Assembly (NCBI RefSeq): GCF_964204645.1
Contig: NC_134030.1
Coordinates: forward strand, 20,279,110-20,343,109
Length of the DNA: 64,000 nucleotides
Source of the DNA: Tubulanus polymorphus
Taxonomy: Eukaryota > Nemertea > Palaeonemertea > Tubulaniformes > Tubulanidae
Direction: 5' to 3'
The translations under genes and the position numbers were made by a program. The notes beneath the pieces were generated by a model, which saw nothing but the letters and a program-made list of their open reading frames with translations, did not search any database and was not told the DNA's origin. Below are positions 58,907 to 64,000 of this stretch, piece after piece (position 1 is the first letter of the stretch; each line of letters starts with the position of its first letter).

Positions 58907-59251
58907 AGACGTACGTTGGTTGTACAAGAGTTTCCATGGAACTTCGTTGTACCGAAGATCATCGCTCGACTTGTCGAACCGGGTACGAAATATGAGCAGT
59001 TGCAGCAGCAAATTGACGACGACTTTCAGCAGGAATACCTGTGGTCATCTGCCGATCGTCTGTCGTACAGGTCGAGTCAGCACGCCGAATCAGAGTTGGT
59101 TATTCCGGCCATTAAAACCAGTACCGACGAAATCAACCTCCTAATGCCCAGGCATTCTCAGTCGAGACTAAGCCTATACCATCCATTATCACGATGCAAA
59201 AATAGCGTCGCATATCGTTTGATATCTATCGGACTCCGAATATATGTTTAA
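58907..59251 (+). CDS. Possible terminal exon, acidic and glutamine-rich cytoplasmic-like tail
   Basis: Preceded by TTTGTAG. The frame ending at the TAA at 59251 reads VVQEFPWNFVVPKIIARLVE, then TKYEQLQQQIDDDFQQEYLW, then VIPAIKTSTDEINLLMPRHS. Composition and codon use look like real protein, but a second frame is also open to about 59144. The phase link to the upstream candidate exons is not resolved. No family is recognised. Confidence 0.35.
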   Translation, partial: RRTLVVQEFPWNFVVPKIIARLVEPGTKYEQLQQQIDDDFQQEYLWSSADRLSYRSSQHAESELVIPAIKTSTDEINLLMPRHSQSRLSLYHPLSRCKNSVAYRLISIGLRIYV

Positions 59252-59259
59252 TTGTTCCT

Positions 59260-60380
59260 ACGCGAAAAGTCAGATCCGCCGTCGAAGAAACAATATCGAT
59301 ACAGCGTTCTTTCAGGTTTTTAAATCTGAAGATTCTAAAGATTCTAAAGATTCTAAAGATTCTAAAGATTCTAGCTTGGATTCATGACAGAGGAGCGTCA
59401 TTTAAAAAAACATCGAAAATTGATTCAAACAATAAAAAAAAACTGTTTCTCTAAATGAACGTTCTTCGTCTGTGCCGATGATTGCGTCAAATGTGGGAGG
59501 GCCCCAGCGATCATCGTTACTTTTCACCTGCGCCGAAACAACACGAATCATTCGCATCATCATCGTTATCGTCATTATCATCACCGAGTCGAGGTCAGTC
59601 GCATCGTCATCACAAACTCATATGAAATTGAACGCGCAGGCAGTTACAGGAAAAATGAGATCATTGGACAGTCTATATACAACAAACACATCCCCGAAAT
59701 AGACGGTTAGACACATCGACCAATCACTGATCAAATTCGGACATTTGAAATAGAATTTTCATGTTCTAAAATACTGAGATCATTCGGAGTTCACGTGTTT
59801 TCAGTGATTTAGAGACTTTCTTTCAAATTCGCGTGACTCATGTAAATAAATACTCTCAAAATATCGTCAATAAAAATGCTCGTTTTCTCGTCCACTTAAG
59901 TACAGCTGCACTACAAGGTTTATCTCCTGACGTATTTTAATAATTCTTTCTCTATTCGAGAACACAAACATTTTTATGTATTTATCAAATCTGTATTGCG
60001 TACATTCAATAAAGGACACAAAAGATTTGAATATGAATTGCGTTATTCTTGGATAATGTTCGAACGTGTTATTGTTAAGAAATGAATATCTTCAGAATTC
60101 AGAATGTTAGACTTTCGCAGATTTATATCCAATAAATTTTCATGTTTGTTTTACTGCTAAACGATCAACGGGTCGGGCAAAGAAAGTCACATCGAACTAG
60201 GAAGTTTTATTCAGTTATATCAAAAGGAACTTTTTTTAGGAATCTGACATGATTTACTGCAATTGCGAGTATATAATTGATGACTCTCTTTATCAAGAAT
60301 CAATGCATTTTTTGCTGAATGCCGCATATTTTGCTCGTCGGGATTTTTCGACCCGGAAAAAGCCACATTTTATTGTGAGA
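59260..60380. other. Intergenic, nothing recognised
   Basis: Includes five tandem copies of AAGATTCTA near 59340 and an ATC-rich tract near 59550. No gene signature before the TATA box at 60388. Confidence 0.4.
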
Positions 60381-60387
60381 AATACTG

Positions 60388-60394
60388 TATAAAA
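60388..60394 (+). promoter_or_regulatory. TATA box of the Cys-hairpin/EF-hand gene
   Basis: TATAAAA; predicted start of transcription about 60415-60420. A non-coding first exon would run to 60494, where GTAAGTAA begins an 83-bp intron ending in TTTCTAG at 60577. Confidence 0.6.
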
Positions 60395-60577
60395 GTAGCG
60401 AAAATCGGAAGCATTTCATAAACAACTGAGATTCTTGAAGAATAGGTCGCAAGAAAATTCAACAATCCAATTATAAATTCAACACTCCAATAATGTAAGT
60501 AAACAATCTCAACAAATCTTTTCCTTCTAGTTTATAAATTTGTTCCATGAAATTGTTTTTTTTCTATTTCTTTCTAG

Positions 60578-61960
<1,383 letters not shown>

Positions 61961-61969
61961 AACCGACAG

Positions 61970-63530
61970 AAACATTGACAAATCGCTCTCAATAGACTAG
62001 CACATATCTACGTAGTTTACTGTAACCGTCCAGTTTATTTTATATATGACATTTCACTCATTTACTGATTCTATCGTGTTCCGTGTATTTCCGTAATTCC
62101 GTCCGTGATTCTTTATTGACGATGAATTGAAATGTAAATTATCATTATTATCATTACACTTTGTAACAAATAATAGATCTGATTTATTCGCTTTTAACGT
62201 AAAATTATTTTTTCTAGAAATATGTAGAATACCGCATAATAAACTATAAAACGTAGATATATTTTGAAAAAATATTTTTCTAGTTTTATATTAGGTAATT
62301 ATGTATCCTATTACATGTTCCAATAATGATTAGTCGAGGTTCATATTTCAACGTACGTACGATGGAACTGATGGGGAATGAGGAAAAGGCACAACCCCTC
62401 TTTATAAGCCAACTTCATGAAACATGCAAAATACCTTGACCTTACGATTTGAATTTCTAGATGATAGATATAAAATTCAAGTTCAAAATTCAAATTCATA
62501 TAAGTTAATTGACATTTACTTTCTAGGGATGAACACAATAAAGGAACAAAATATATACAAAGGAAAACACAGAATAGTACACACAGAATTAGTATATGAC
62601 GTTGCTTATGGTGGTGCCCGGTGGTTGTGAATGGAACACACATCGTTTTACGCAGCAGACGTTACTCAGTTTTTATGACAATTTGCAATGAATAGAATTA
62701 AGACAAACAGTTTACACGTCCTCCACGCGTTGACGATGGCTACGATTTAAAAGTTCGCAATGATATGTGACAACATTTTGATAAATGGAACAGGACAATG
62801 GAATATCTCGGGATGATTGAATCCTAAAGCCAGCCGCATACGGCATAACATTCGTTTCGCCAACACAGAAATCCCGTTTAAAAAAAAAAAACGTTTCGTA
62901 AAACGTTTTGTCCGCAAACGTTCAACACACGGCACGGCGTAACGAAAACGCGCAGAAAACATTGCTTGCACCATGGAATCCTTAAGAAAATATCGATCAC
63001 GAACCGATCGGATTTTCACCAATTCTCGACAAATTCTCGAACAATGTACAATGAAAAATGACCCCGTGTTTTCTCGCGTATCTGAGAATTCATTCCACCT
63101 TCGCTTCTATTATATACACGTATGTTATTAAAATCTTAATTACAGCATGAAATCTTTTTTAGAGATTTAAAACAATCGCGACTCAACAATTTTATCGTTA
63201 ACAACGACAGGAAAAAGAAAGGTTTCAGACGCAACACAATTGACTCAGAATTTCTGAATGTTTATCATTTTGAAAAACAAATCATTCACTGCCCTTTCAC
63301 ATGCACGTCTGTTGTTTAGAGCAACTACAATTATGATGATTAAACTAACCTGTAACTTATTTGTAACTTGCAACTATACAATTCAATGATTTGCCACAAG
63401 AATGTTATCGTCCGAAGTCTTACATTTGTGGATTTGTAGGTCACAGATTCACCGAATGTCACCGCGCCATTCTATATAGCGATACGTAGGGGTAAAGTTG
63501 TTTGGGGTGAATCAAATATGAAAGCAACGG
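61970..63530. other. 3' flank and intergenic, nothing recognised
   Basis: AT-rich, with AATAAA near 62238. Open frames at 62.3-63.0 kb show no domain. Confidence 0.4.
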
Positions 63531-63533
63531 TTA

Positions 63534-64000
63534 TTATTTGATCGAACTTCTACAGCGGATTTTCATACAGAAATATTCACGAATTTCTCGTCCCAGCAAA
63601 AGATATATGTAGAAATTTATCACGTAATTACACATTAGGAATTGTGCAAATATATCGTATAGAAATTCTCTTCGTTCCGGTGAAATTTCTAGAAATGCAG
63701 TTATAGTAGTTGGAAGTGTAAATATCGCAAATGCGAATGAAACTGTTACGAGCATTATTGTCGTACGTTTTGATTTGGTAGTTTTCTGATCGGACGAAAC
63801 CATTTTCGATCCTCTGAATAACTGAACTATTATTACAGAATTCGATGTAAGAATCAAAATTAACGGCAGAAGGTTGACGTGGATGACGATTATTGAGAAA
63901 AATCTTATTTGGTCAATTAGTGTGTAGTAACATCCATGCGAAACATCGGTCAAGTGCATCGACAAAGTTGGCAGAAGAATCAGAACCAGTATATTCACCG
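63534..64000 (-). CDS. Partial paralogue of the GPCR, C-terminal half, cut by the window edge
   Basis: The frame is open from the right edge to the stop at 63534. It corresponds to residues about 163-315 of the receptor at 51938 (late TM4 to the C terminus). The stretch SNSVIIVQLFRGSKMVSSDQ and the lysine-rich residues after it are identical, with NFYIYLLLGREIREYFCMK at the end. Extracellular loop 2 and the outer ends of the helices differ, for example GCYYTLIDQI against GCFHELRDQI. The 5' half lies outside the window, so whether the gene is intact is unknown. Confidence 0.87.
   Translation of the reverse strand, partial: VNILVLILLPTLSMHLTDVSHGCYYTLIDQIRFFSIIVIHVNLLPLILILTSNSVIIVQLFRGSKMVSSDQKTTKSKRTTIMLVTVSFAFAIFTLPTTITAFLEISPERREFLYDIFAQFLMCNYVINFYIYLLLGREIREYFCMKIRCRSSIK

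Overview
This is nuclear DNA from an animal, most likely a marine invertebrate. The best guess is a lophotrochozoan, probably a mollusc. The evidence is small phase-consistent exons with GT-AG introns, a very high load of short fold-back transposons and minisatellites, Penelope-type hammerhead-like motifs, and a cell-adhesion gene whose layout matches fasciclin II, NCAM and Aplysia apCAM. There is no bacterial, viral or organellar architecture. The phylum is an inference; no sequence search was possible.

Left and centre (about 3.4-45.4 kb, minus strand): one large gene fills two thirds of the window. I rebuilt 16 coding exons by matching splice sites and reading phase. They give a signal peptide, five Ig domains, two fibronectin type III domains and a C-terminal GPI-anchor signal (770 or 769 aa). 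The second half of Ig1 exists as two tandem alternative exons (25.6 kb and 23.3 kb). Both enter in phase 2 and leave in phase 1, so using both or neither shifts the frame; they should be mutually exclusive. Intron 1 is about 18.5 kb. The introns are packed with TTAA-flanked fold-back elements, a 3.3-kb minisatellite built on a perfect 14-bp palindrome, a 109-bp satellite at three places, and 77-, 58-, 56-, 41-, 31- and 29-bp arrays.

Right (45-64 kb): (i) a three-exon minus-strand gene for a secreted PAN/apple plus LamG-like protein (47.6-49.9 kb); (ii) an intronless rhodopsin-class GPCR on the plus strand (51.9-52.9 kb) and a near-identical, inverted, edge-truncated paralogue (63.5-64.0 kb); (iii) an unrecognised intronless 198-aa reading frame with a TATA box and a histone-like 3' stem-loop (54.8-55.5 kb); (iv) probable coding exons of an unrecognised membrane protein (58.4-59.25 kb); (v) a complete small gene with a TATA box and five exons (60.4-62.0 kb) for a secreted protein joining a symmetric six-cysteine helical-hairpin-like domain to an EF-hand pair. 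Hammerhead-like motifs of Penelope-type elements lie at 15.5, 54.5, 57.2 and 61.6 kb.

Most remaining open frames are by-products of tandem repeats. The most promising observations are the forced choice between two half-Ig1 exons, the Cys-hairpin/EF-hand protein, and the 198-aa gene with histone-like ends.
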